Source: Hydractinia symbiolongicarpus
Taxonomy: Eukaryota > Cnidaria > Hydrozoa > Anthoathecata > Hydractiniidae
Assembly: GCF_029227915.1 (NCBI RefSeq)
Contig: NC_079888.1
Location: 10,771,001 to 10,835,000, forward strand
DNA: 64,000 bases
Direction of reading: 5' to 3'
The notes under the pieces were generated by a model. That model was not told the origin of the DNA. It saw nothing but the letters and a program-made list of their open reading frames with translations, and made no database searches. Position 1 is the stretch's first letter, and every line of letters begins with the position of its first letter. Below are positions 1 through 8,217 of the stretch, in pieces. Made by a program: the position numbers and the translations under genes.

Positions 1-306
1 AATCAGGTGGCGAAAGATATTCCTCCCGAGGTGGATGATTTAGGGGTAGGGTCTATCGTTTTCTTCCGGCAGGGAGGTTATGGAGGTACGGAAGGGAATA
101 ACACTGGTGGCAACAGATACCATGAAGGAGTTGTAACAAATGTCAAGAAGTTTCAGGGTGAAACTGTGTTAGTGACGGGCCATCATACAAAGGGCGAAGA
201 GGATGGTAAATGGGTGACCTATAGAGCATATTCTTATGAATTTCATGATATCCAGTTATCAGAGATTCGTCTGGCACCAACTGCATTGGAAGCTATGTCG
301 ATATAA
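1..306 (+). CDS. Terminal exon of an unrecognised host protein (partial)
   Basis: The reading frame is open from the left edge to a TAA at 304-306, about 99 residues. AG at 5-6 could be the 3' splice site, in which case the exon begins at position 7. There is no ATG at the front, so this is not a free-standing gene. The peptide is soluble and rich in Gly, Thr and Tyr. It contains a beta-rich stretch (VGSIVFFRQGGY, then YHEGVVTNVKKF, then TYRAYSYEFHDIQL) that could be a small barrel module at the C-terminus of a larger protein. I do not recognise the family. Base composition is much less AT-rich than the following DNA, which supports a coding exon. Confidence 0.5.
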   Translation, partial: NQVAKDIPPEVDDLGVGSIVFFRQGGYGGTEGNNTGGNRYHEGVVTNVKKFQGETVLVTGHHTKGEEDGKWVTYRAYSYEFHDIQLSEIRLAPTALEAMSI

Positions 307-1563
307 AAAAAACAACCAGACGCGTTGAAACAACATAATGATGATGTTATCTAACTCCTCACTGTCTCTCAACTTCTTTGAACATTCATCATTTTCCATT
401 TTGTAATTATATAAACTTTTAATAAAACTACCTTTATAATCACAGTAACGATTGATCTGATGCGTCTCGCCAGAATATCTTAGACGCATAAAAGCCCTGG
501 GGACGAAGTTGGATCTGATGATTATTTCATATGACTTATACTTATTTGCATTAAATCTAAAAAACTTTCGTTTCGTTCCCTTCCTCCTGAAATTTTCCTG
601 AAATGGGATTGTTTCTTTTATCGGCGTTAATTGGGTAGTAGTATGGTAAACAAAAGAATAATCAACAGATAGCCTATCAAAATTTTAACGGTTATTTTTT
701 AATTCGTTTTGCTCAACCGAAAATAAACTTATTTACTCCATACAGGACAATAATAACACGATATTTAGCAGAGTAGAGTAGTCTTAGTTATATTCCTAAA
801 AGTAGGGGCGAAAGGATTTTTCAGGGGCCTAAACTTTCATAAAAAGAGAATTTATTATATACTAATGTCGTCTTGGTCTTATTCTTATACGTTCGTTTTT
901 TCTTAAAGATGTTATGTCTCTAAAAATATATCTTCTTCTTTTATTTTCTAACGGATATGGATATAATTTTGTGGTAGTTTTACTGATCAATACCCAAGCT
1001 CCATCACGATAAATATCTGTTTTGCTTTTTTAATTAAAAACTCTCAGATGTGTTTTATTAAAAAATCAAATCAAAAAGACGTAAATGTGCAAGTTCTTCA
1101 TAGCGCAGAAATCCGGATATTGTATTGATGGTTTATAGAATTTATAAGGTATTAAAACAGATAACTGATCGTATAATTTAGATAAAAATTCTACTGTCAT
1201 TGGCCGTTTCTTGTTAACATTACGATCAATCATGCTTTGGCGGCTTCAAACATGTTCTTAACGATTATTGTTTGACATGGGTCATTAAAACATACTGTTT
1301 AATGAAAAAAATTTATGGCATAATAACAGCTTTCTATAATCAGTAGGGAACGATTCTGTTGTGTTAAGTTCAATAAAAAAAACGAAACATGGAAAGGATC
1401 TGCTGGAAACTCTTGTACCTTATTCCAATTTTAAAATATTGTTCTTCTCTACATTTTGCATACATTTCCGGGAATACTTCAACTAATTCTATCAGATTAT
1501 CTTGTCGTGAAAATATTGTGACCAGGTGGTTTCTGATAAAGTCTAAAGTTTTAAAGCAATAAA
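307..1563. other. AT-rich non-coding stretch
   Basis: No exon or RNA gene recognised. One weak structure is visible: the segment at about 688-727 reappears in inverted orientation at about 1771-1803, sharing TTATTTTCGGTTGAGC and then CGAATTA with AAAATAA. The two copies may be ends of a decayed MITE-like element. Confidence 0.4.
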
Positions 1564-1687
1564 TATTATTATTATTGTTATTGTTATTGTTATTGTTATT
1601 GTTATTGTTATTGTTATTGTTATTGTTATTGTTATTGTTATTGTTATTGTTATTGTTATTGTTATTGTTATTGTATTATTATTATTG
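1564..1687. repeat. TTATTG hexanucleotide microsatellite
   Basis: About 110 bp of almost uninterrupted (TTATTG)n, flanked on both sides by short (ATT)n runs. A simple sequence repeat, with no coding potential claimed. Confidence 0.95.
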
Positions 1688-2006
1688 AGATGACACACTA
1701 ACTAAGATGACACACTACTAGTCGAAGTTCTTTGAGTCTTCCCTGTCGCAGAAATAAGAAAATAAAAAAGGTTATTTTCGGTTGAGCGCAGCGAATTAGA
1801 AAATAATTCTAACAACTTGTAAATGTACAGTGTCAATATTGGAGCAGATGATTGAATTGAGCCTATAAGGGTGGACTGTTCCTTACCACCAACTACCTAG
1901 CTATAAACTCCGATTTTTCAACACTCAATGGTCTTTTATAACCGAAAAAAAATTTGTTTTGACGATCCACTAGCAGAAGCCAAAAACCTGCGGAAGGCAC
2001 TACATT

Positions 2007-3607
2007 GTGATAATGACATATGTAAATCTATCCCCAAACTTTTTTAAAAATCAAGGAATCACACTTTCAAATAATTATGATCCAGACAATAACTTATTCG
2101 ACAATCACAAAATTAAAAAATGTATTGATACTCCTTACTTTGAACTGACTGGACTTAGTTCGAATCCTGACCTAACCAAAATAACTTTTTCTACACTATA
2201 TTTAAACATTAGAAGCATGCAAAAAATTTTTGAATCCTTCAAACATTTTATTTCGCAAAATAAACAGACGTTCAGCTCACCGAGACATGGTTAACAAACG
2301 AAACACAAATAAAACAGGTGGTGGTACATGTATATTTGTGCATAACTCTCTGTCATTTAAAATTCCTAATGATCTTTCTGTTTCTAATCCTGACAATGAG
2401 ATTCTTACAATAGAAATAGAAAATAAATGTGGTAAAAATAACGTTAGTGTTACGTACCAGCCGCCGGTACGTCACACTGATAACGTTATAATCTTTGTTA
2501 TCATCTTGGATGACGAAGGGATTAATTAAATCATCAAAATTAAAACAGAAACTGTATGTAAAGTACCTAAAATCTAAATCACTTAGAGATAAAGAAACGT
2601 ATTTAAATTATAAAAACTTATTCGAGCGACTAAAAAAAAATATCCAAAAAACAGCACTACAATAGTGCATTAACACAATATAAAAAAGACGCAAAAAGAA
2701 CTTGGCAAATAATAAAAGAAGTTGTAAGTAAAAAACAAAATGTTCAACATTGTCTTGCAGACAGGATCACATATGACAACAATATTATTGAAAACGATAC
2801 TGAGGTAGGTAACACATTTAACGAATTTTTTGTAAATGTAAGACCAAATCTGGCTTCAAAGATTACAAGCAATGTGAACTATAAAAACTATATACCGAAA
2901 TGTAAATTTAAAATACCAAATGATGAACTTCAATTAGAGGAATTAAAAAATGCATTTAAAGGTCTAAAAAGGGTAAGACTACAGGTTACGACGATATTAG
3001 TAGTGATATAGTAATAAATTCCTTCACATCGATTAAACACAATATATATCATATTTTTAAACTATCATTTTCACAAGGCATATTTTCAGAGCTACTTAAA
3101 ACTGCTAAAGTAATTCCAATACAGTCCCTCAGGGCTCTATATTTGGGCCTCTCCTGTTTTTGATTTACACTAATCTTAATTATTCCACTCAAGTTCTAAA
3201 TCTCATTATGTTTGCAGATGATACTAACCTTTTCTATTCTCATGAAGATCTTAAAACACTCTACAGAACTGTAAACAACGAACTTATAGAACTAACAGAC
3301 TGGTTTAAGGCAAATAAATTATCTCTAAAAAATATTATCTGTTATTATCTGCTAAAAAGACCAAATATACATTATTTCACCGAGCGCATAAAAGAAACAG
3401 ACTACCAACAATATTAACGGAATTAAAAATTGGAGATTTCACAATCTCACGTGAAACAGAAACGACGTTCCTGGGGGTTATACTAGATGAGAATCTTACA
3501 TGGCAAAAACGCATTGAAACTGTAAGTATAAAACTTTCAAAATCTATTGGTGTTCTTTATAAAGCTCGACACCTCCTAAATAAACATTGTCTAATAAATT
3601 TATATTT
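2007..3607 (+). mobile_element. Decayed non-LTR retrotransposon (LINE), 5' part
   Basis: Fragments of an APE-type endonuclease and a reverse transcriptase lie in the same order and strand but in shifting frames. Around 2190 there is FSTLYLNIRSM, a typical start of LINE endonucleases, then LTETWLTNE near 2275 in another frame, then GGGTCIFVHNSLSFKIPNDL at about 2310-2370. The RT region shows PQGSIFGPLLFLIYTNL near 3130 and the catalytic FADDTNLF near 3212-3235, followed by LTDWFKANKLSL. The style is that of Jockey/CR1-like LINEs. Several frameshifts make it inactive. The sequence stops exactly at the Polinton insertion point and continues at 22313. Confidence 0.85.
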
Positions 3608-3613
3608 TAGCTA
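3608..3613. repeat. Target-site duplication, left copy (TAGCTA)
   Basis: The six bases TAGCTA occur immediately outside the left end of Polinton 1 and again at 22307-22312 outside the right end. Six-base duplications are characteristic of Polinton integration by a retrovirus-like integrase. Removing the element plus one copy brings the two LINE halves into one continuous reading frame, which confirms the boundary. Confidence 0.92.
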
Positions 3614-3934
3614 GAGTAGTACACCCTCATGAGTACAGTTTAGGTTTTCGACGGTCAAACCCCTATTAAAAAACGCTGCTTTTAGACCCCCTAAAAAATC
3701 TGTGACGTCACAGATTTCATCATGCCTCAAATGCGTAAACAAGTCACGTGATATCCAACAAATTTGCTGACATCATCAAAAATGACGGCACTCGACAAAA
3801 CTGCTGACATCAACAAACGCGCATGCGCAAATCTGTTTCAATAGAATGGGAAAGTCCCTACTCAAATTGCGACCGCTGTTGAAGTCTGAATGTACTTATA
3901 ATAAAGAGAAATGACTTGGTTCAAGAATGCAATC
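3614..3934 (+). repeat. Polinton 1 left terminal inverted repeat
   Basis: It begins GAGTAGTACACCCTCATG and matches the reverse complement of 21992-22306 with few differences. The match runs past the start codon of the first gene, so the terminal genes on both strands share their first eight or so codons (MTWFKNAI on the left, MSWFKNAI on the right). It is therefore both the replication end and the promoter of both terminal genes. Confidence 0.95.
3697..3829. promoter_or_regulatory. Host-type transcription factor sites in left TIR (CRE, E-box, NRF1)
   Basis: Three sites are legible. A perfect 20-bp palindrome with the CRE core TGACGTCA is at 3697-3716. An E-box GTCACGTGAT is at 3743-3752. An exact NRF1-type site CGCGCATGCGCA is at 3818-3829, about 80 bp before the start codon at 3911. 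The same three occur in the right TIR. Function is inferred from the consensus sites only. Confidence 0.6.
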
Positions 3935-4941
3935 TTGGAACTTGCAGCTAAATATGGTCACATAGAGATTGTTAAGCTGTGCAAAGAGTGGGGTGAGACA
4001 GAATTTGATTTGCCGATGGCACTTGCAGCTCTCAATGGTCACATCGAGATTGTTAAGCTGTGCAAAGAGTGGGGTGCGACAGACTTTAATTGGGCTCTAC
4101 GAAATGCAGCTGAAAATGGTCACATCGAGATTGTTAAGTTGTGCAAAGAGTGGGGTGCAACGAACTTGCAGCTGAAAATGGTCACATCGAGATGGTTAAG
4201 CTGTGCAAAGAGTGGGGTGCGACGAACTTTAATTGGGCTCTACGAAATGCAGCTCTCAATGGTCACATCGAGATTGTTAAGCTGTGCAAAGAGTGGGGTG
4301 CGACGAACTTTAATTTGGCTCTAGAAATTGCAGCTCTCAATGGTCACATCGAGATTGTTAAGCTGTGCAAAGAGTGGGGTGCGACGAACTTTAATTGGGC
4401 TCTACGAAATGCAGCTCTCAATGGTCACATCAAGATTGTTAAGCTGTGCAAAGAGTGGGGTGCGACGAACTTTAATGGGGTCATGGGACTTGCAGCTGAA
4501 AATGGTCACATCGAGATGGTTAAGCTGTGCAAAGAGTGGGGTGCGACGAACTTTAATTGGGCTCTACGAAATGCAGCTCTCAATGGTCACATCGAGATTG
4601 TTAAGCTGTGCAAAGAGTGGGGTGCGACGAACTTTAATTTGGCTCTAGAAATTGCAGCTCTCAATGGTCACATCGAGATTGTTAAGCTGTGCAAAGAGTG
4701 GGGTGCGACGAACTTTAATTGGGTCATGGGACTTGCAGCTGAAAATGGTCACATCGAGATTGTTGTATTGCTGCGTGGTTTTGATGTCATTCATGATGAA
4801 TTGCTGCGGCATCATCACAAGCGTAATTTTTATGCAAAACAATGGAATGAGGTACTGCCAGTGGCGTGGCATCCGGATCGATATTGGAATTGGTGTGTAG
4901 ATGAGGAAGAAAAGCGCGAGATCTCTAAATTATGGAAGTAA
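3911..4941 (+). CDS. Ankyrin-like tandem-repeat protein (frameshifted)
   Basis: Eleven tandem units of 81 bp (27 residues) have the pattern GHIEIVKLCKEWGATNFN, then WALRNAALN. The unit resembles an ankyrin repeat (GHxEIVKLL) but is six residues shorter than the canonical 33. The unit between 4118 and 4180 is 62 bp, so 19 bp are missing and the frame changes from that of the start codon to a second frame that runs to the stop at 4939-4941. The last unit leads into a non-repeat tail (VVLLRGFDVIHDELLRHHHK). The start at 3911 lies inside the TIR behind ATAATAAAGAGAA. It may mediate protein-protein contact with the host, but no partner can be named. The neat repeat homogeneity suggests recent expansion and contraction. 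Confidence 0.75.
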
Positions 4942-4991
4942 TGTCCAGTATTTTGATCCTGGTTGAGGTTTAAAAAATCTATAATAAAGAG

Positions 4992-5312
4992 ATGCCTTTC
5001 CTATCTGCAGAACAATTTGATGCCTTGAAATCAGAACACAAGAGCATTATGAAGTGGCGTGATGTTCCCACTGGAATCATATTCAAAATTGAGTATGTTG
5101 AAGAGATCAAGACCAAAAAAGGTGATGCAACTGTCATCACATTGATCGATTGTGATGGTGAACGATTTCAAGCATGGGCAACGAGTGTACTGAGAGAAGC
5201 TTTGATAGGTCGAACAGGTCAGATGTTCATCAAATCACTAGGGAAGAAACAATCTACGAAGAATCCTGGTCAATTTTACTATGATTACGACCTTGTGGAA
5301 GTGGAAGACTAA
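4992..5312 (+). CDS. Small protein with OB-fold-like pattern, candidate ssDNA-binding protein
   Basis: 106 aa. The start is chosen because ATAATAAAGAG precedes it, as at other genes of this element. The middle (GIIFKIEYVEEIKTKKGDAT, then VITLIDCDGERFQAWATSVL) has the alternating beta pattern of an OB fold, and the tail is acidic (YDLVEVED), as in many single-strand binding proteins. Polintons replicate by protein priming with strand displacement and would need such a protein. This function is inference; I do not recognise a named family. It sits third from the left end, close to the position of the SSB-like gene in element 2 (42941-43518). Confidence 0.6.
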   Translation: MPFLSAEQFDALKSEHKSIMKWRDVPTGIIFKIEYVEEIKTKKGDATVITLIDCDGERFQAWATSVLREALIGRTGQMFIKSLGKKQSTKNPGQFYYDYDLVEVED

Positions 5313-5322
5313 AAAAGTAATC

Positions 5323-5348
5323 TTTTGTGACTGGAGACAGTCACAAAA
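5323..5348 (+). terminator. 3'-end hairpin, 11-bp stem with GAGA loop
   Basis: TTTTGTGACTG and CAGTCACAAAA pair perfectly around the tetraloop GAGA, starting 10 bp after the stop codon of the 4992-5312 gene. The GNRA-type loop makes it a stable RNA hairpin. It is a probable 3'-end signal by position. Confidence 0.7.
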
Positions 5349-5381
5349 ATAACGAAAGCCTGGCGCTGTTCACATAAACAA

Positions 5382-5642
5382 ATGGACAAACTGCGACAAG
5401 AAGCTAAAGCCTTAGGTCTCAAAGGGTACTCTACGCTGAAGCGAATAGACCTTATTGAGGCCATACGCAAAGTCAAGTATAAGGATGCGTCGACACAAAC
5501 GGACGGACCGCACTGCGAGCCTTGTGTTAAAATTGCATGGGAGAAAAATCTTGAACAATATTTGAGGGATCTCGCTCAGCGACGTGTCGTACATGATGGC
5601 GACTTGCTCATAGATCAAGATACGGGAGAAGTGATCGTCTAG
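5382..5642 (+). CDS. SAP/Rho-N-like small DNA-binding protein
   Basis: 86 aa. Residues 2-30 (LRQEAKALGLKGYSTLKRID, then LIEAI) follow the helix-hairpin-helix pattern of SAP and Rho N-terminal modules, which bind DNA or RNA. A conserved centre (DASTQTDGPHCEPC) carries a CxxC, and the C-terminus ends DTGEVIV. The homologue in element 2 (42673-42937, minus) keeps TSSQTDG, CxPC and TTTGEVVG. The start codon follows ATAAACAA. The gene converges on the next one, and their stop codons overlap inside a palindrome. The nucleic-acid role is inferred from the motif. Confidence 0.65.
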   Translation: MDKLRQEAKALGLKGYSTLKRIDLIEAIRKVKYKDASTQTDGPHCEPCVKIAWEKNLEQYLRDLAQRRVVHDGDLLIDQDTGEVIV

Positions 5643-5664
5643 TATGTTGACCAACATATTAGAC
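5637..5664. terminator. 28-bp palindrome holding both stop codons of a convergent pair
   Basis: GTCTAGTATGTTG and CAACATATTAGAC are inverted around a 2-base centre with one mismatch. The plus-strand stop TAG (5640-5642) and the minus-strand stop (5639-5641) both lie in the left arm. Element 2 has an analogous hairpin at the same gene junction (42651-42678), so this is a conserved bidirectional 3'-end element. Confidence 0.75.
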
Positions 5665-6310
5665 TCTGTAAGCGGGTGGAGACTCTAAGTAGCGCTGGCA
5701 TACTGCGCAGATTGAAGTTTTTCAAAATTTCATCTTTGGCTTCTTGCCTGCCTTGTGCCACCAACTCTGCGCGTTCATTCTCGTTGATGGAATTCACAGC
5801 TTTTTTCGTTCGTTGTCGAATCTGCTCCTTCAGCAACATGTAGCGTTGCTTCTCCTGCATGATCCATGTAAACTCGTAGTCTGAAATTGTACCATCTTGG
5901 ATCGCTCTGGAAATCTTATCGTATACAGTGTCTAGCTTATACTGTATCCGTTTGGAAGCATTCTTCAAACCTACTTGGCCTATGCCTACTGCAAGAGCCG
6001 CGGCTTCAAGACCAATTGCTATAGCGGCTCCGAATCCGGTTGCAAGCGTGGCAATACCTGCTGCGGAGGTGATGACAGTAACAGCAACCATGCCATGATC
6101 AGCATAGCGAAGCCCCATCCCCCAAAGCTTGAACTTTTTGTAGAGTTTTTCTCTCTCTTTGATCTCAGACCGCAGGTACTGCTCAATTTCTTCGATCTTT
6201 TTTAGTCTGTAGACCTGACTTTCTTGCTCCTGCGGAGCCGCCAGGCGATCAGGCTCCTGCTCAGGCGCACTTGGCGGCAAAGTTGGGTAAAGCTTCATTG
6301 TATCAGCCAT
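5639..6310 (-). CDS. Conserved Polinton membrane/virion protein
   Basis: 223 aa. A Pro/Glu-rich N-terminus (YPTLPPSAPEQEPDRL) is followed by a charged helix (KKIEEIEQYL, then KEREKLYKKFK), two hydrophobic segments around residues 75-110 (VAVTVITSAAGIATLATGFG, then AAIAIGLEAAALAVGIG) and a C-terminal coiled-coil-like region. The homologue is 41996-42628 in element 2. The start codon follows directly on the stop TAA of the upstream gene, so TAATAA-type sequence and ATG are fused (GAATAAATG). A role as a virion or membrane component is inferred from conservation and neighbours. Codons 17-26 (at 6223-6250) contain one of the GC-rich palindromic inserts. Confidence 0.7.
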   Translation of the reverse strand: MADTMKLYPTLPPSAPEQEPDRLAAPQEQESQVYRLKKIEEIEQYLRSEIKEREKLYKKFKLWGMGLRYADHGMVAVTVITSAAGIATLATGFGAAIAIGLEAAALAVGIGQVGLKNASKRIQYKLDTVYDKISRAIQDGTISDYEFTWIMQEKQRYMLLKEQIRQRTKKAVNSINENERAELVAQGRQEAKDEILKNFNLRSMPALLRVSTRLQSLICWSTY

Positions 6311-6982
6311 TTATTCTATGAGTAAATGCATCGTAATTCCGACGAACGAAACATTTTTTTCATGATGATGCTCGTCCGTCAGCATGAACTCCAGTCTGTC
6401 TGTTGAGCCTTTCAAAGGAAGGTAGATTGGAGTGTCAAAATTCCATGTAAGCATGTCTCCCCATGCGTTTAACTCTTTGCTGGGAAGCAAAGCAAGAATT
6501 TTTGATTTCTTCCCCTCCAGTAGGCAATCGTCTTCATCCAGCTGAGGGCAAACGAGTCTTAATCTTTGGTACACGTCAGTTTTGTAGTAGCTGTCATAGT
6601 CGCCTTTGGTAAAATACTTTTTTGCAGGGTCGTACGGTAGCCCCATAAGCTCCTGCAGTTTTCGATGAATTACCACAGTATACCCGTCACTAGCCCTAAG
6701 TCTGCAGAGTCTATTTTTCAGGACAAACAGCTTAATCTTGTCCTGTGCTTGACTGTGGACGATGGCCGCGATATCCTCGATCTTGTATAGACCGTTCATA
6801 ATTTCAATTCGGGTAAAAGTCTGATCAGGTCCTACTTTGCGTATTGTAAAATCGTTGTTACTGTAGAGGTTCAGCCATACGGGCCTGATACTTATTGATT
6901 TCAGGGCAATTCTCGTGTCCTGCCCTAGGTAATCGTCAAAAATCGTAGGCTTCTCTATATCCGTGACATACAGCTGTCTCAT
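6311..6982 (-). CDS. Conserved Polinton virion protein, candidate minor capsid (penton-like)
   Basis: 223 aa, no membrane segment, beta-rich throughout. The C-terminus (PLKGSTDRLEFMLTDEHHHE, then ending MHLLIE) has the form seen at the end of Polinton/adintovirus virion proteins, and the same tail ends the homologue at 41303-41995. Placement beside the other structural genes and length fit a single jelly-roll minor capsid protein, but I cannot confirm the fold. The start codon at 6980-6982 overlaps a perfect palindrome shared with the divergent gene at 6999. Its stop codon abuts the next start with zero spacing. Confidence 0.6.
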   Translation of the reverse strand: MRQLYVTDIEKPTIFDDYLGQDTRIALKSISIRPVWLNLYSNNDFTIRKVGPDQTFTRIEIMNGLYKIEDIAAIVHSQAQDKIKLFVLKNRLCRLRASDGYTVVIHRKLQELMGLPYDPAKKYFTKGDYDSYYKTDVYQRLRLVCPQLDEDDCLLEGKKSKILALLPSKELNAWGDMLTWNFDTPIYLPLKGSTDRLEFMLTDEHHHEKNVSFVGITMHLLIE

Positions 6983-7000
6983 GTTTCTTTAAAGAAACAT
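6981..7000. promoter_or_regulatory. Perfect palindrome between two divergent start codons
   Basis: ATGTTTCTTTAAAGAAACAT is its own reverse complement and overlaps both divergent start codons (minus start at 6982, plus start at 6999). Only 16 bp separate the two ATGs. In element 2 the same pair of genes (41286 minus, 41303 plus) is also 16 bp apart, with a partly decayed copy (TTTCTTAAAGAAA). It is probably a bidirectional core promoter giving very short or no 5' leaders. Confidence 0.7.
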
Positions 7001-8186
7001 GAACATTTATAGCTACAACCACAAGGCAAAATACAAGTCCAATAGAGGCGAATGGCCTCTCGGTGTAATTAATCTAGAACATCAAGACCTCTACGTTTCT
7101 ACAGAATCGCACATTCCCGTGACCTTCTCGATGTTCACGAAATACCCCATAAAAGTCCCCACTAACCTGTTGAACGACCCGGTAAGTGTAAATTGGACCG
7201 GTCAAGCCCTTGGCTACTGGAATATACAAGTTAATTTCGCTTGCCATTGCGCTAGCACCGCCCTGGGTATATCCGCCAAACACTTGAATGGCTCCGTGCC
7301 TCTCATTAACAGTATCTTTAAATTCCACGTCTATTACCACATGCGGCGTATCCTAGCGAGAATGAAGGTACCCATGCCATACGATGACGGCTTTTCTCAA
7401 TACGAGAACCCCTACTCTACATCTGGATATGCCCAGATTTGTCGTGAATATGGTGCCGACCCCAATGCCCAATACAAGTTTAAAGCTCTCATGTCCTCGC
7501 TCACAAATGGTAGATGGTGGCCTCAAGTAGATGGTGATTGGGCCAAGTTTATCATGCCTACGAGCCAAGGCCTGACATCGGAAGGTCTGTCGAAGCTTAG
7601 CGAGAGTATTCGTGTTTACGTGATTTTACTACTAGGGTCCCAAGCTGATGCCAAGGCATCCCTTATAGGTTCGGATGCTGACAATTTTACAGCGAGACAG
7701 ATACTACTACAGAAATTCAAAGCCATGGTACAACGTGAGGAGAACGTAGGCCACGATATCACCAAGTTTCAAAAGGTGCTTCAATATGCCAGGACCCCAG
7801 TGAATTTTGCCGTGATGCACCACGTGTACATGCTACCATCCGATATGAACCTGCGTATTGGTAAAATTGTGGGGTATAACAACAACATCTTGATCGCGCC
7901 GGCGAGTGCGATGATTGGCATAAGGCTAGACCTAAACAACAAGCCCATTACCACACAGCCTCGGGGTTTAAAACGAGTCAGGTCACCACCTGGGCAAGAA
8001 ATATCGAGGGGTGGTGCCACCCTAACCCGGGGGTCTGAAAAGATACCTCAGTCAGGTCTAGGAAAACCGGGGTCTGAAAAGATACCTCAGTCAGGTCTAG
8101 GAGATGGAAACCCTCACGAGGACACCAAGGCCACCTTGGTTAGTGTGGGGGTAGGTCTCATCTTAGCATATCTATGGCTTAAATAA
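6999..8186 (+). CDS. Conserved Polinton structural-region protein with C-terminal anchor
   Basis: 395 aa. The N-terminal region has MNIYSYNHKAKYKSNRGEW, followed by a hydrophobic Cys-containing block (NFACHCASTALGISAKHL) and FKFHVYYHMRRILARM. A linker with a tandem duplication follows (GSEKIPQSGLG twice, about 8026-8105), and the end is a single hydrophobic segment (LVSVGVGLILAYLWLK). The homologue in element 2 (40199-41286) begins MNIYSYN and ends IWMKH. The family is conserved in cnidarian-type Polintons but has no established activity. Its position between capsid-region genes suggests a virion or membrane role. Transcribed divergently from the gene ending at 6982. Confidence 0.7.
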   Translation: MNIYSYNHKAKYKSNRGEWPLGVINLEHQDLYVSTESHIPVTFSMFTKYPIKVPTNLLNDPVSVNWTGQALGYWNIQVNFACHCASTALGISAKHLNGSVPLINSIFKFHVYYHMRRILARMKVPMPYDDGFSQYENPYSTSGYAQICREYGADPNAQYKFKALMSSLTNGRWWPQVDGDWAKFIMPTSQGLTSEGLSKLSESIRVYVILLLGSQADAKASLIGSDADNFTARQILLQKFKAMVQREENVGHDITKFQKVLQYARTPVNFAVMHHVYMLPSDMNLRIGKIVGYNNNILIAPASAMIGIRLDLNNKPITTQPRGLKRVRSPPGQEISRGGATLTRGSEKIPQSGLGKPGSEKIPQSGLGDGNPHEDTKATLVSVGVGLILAYLWLK

Positions 8187-8194
8187 AGGTCTAA

Positions 8195-8214
8195 TATGTT
8201 TTTTTGTCAACATA
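8195..8214. terminator. Short hairpin between convergent genes
   Basis: TATGTT and AACATA form a 6-bp stem in the 31-bp gap between the stops at 8186 (plus) and 8218 (minus). It is weaker than the others. Its outer sequence GTCTAATATGTT resembles an arm of the 5637-5664 palindrome. Confidence 0.45.
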
Positions 8215-8217
8215 CAT

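Noticed and set aside
1-306. Complete small gene starting at GTG (position 7)
   Set aside because: Eukaryotic context and the AG just before it make this an exon start, not a translation start.
1564-1687. CRISPR array
   Set aside because: Pure hexanucleotide repetition with no spacers. No CRISPR array seen anywhere in the window.
3969-4900. Several open frames overlapping the ankyrin-like gene in other phases
   Set aside because: They arise because the 81-bp unit is open in more than one frame (repeated LSCAKSGVRRTL). Only the HIEIVKL frame shows a protein-like repeat.
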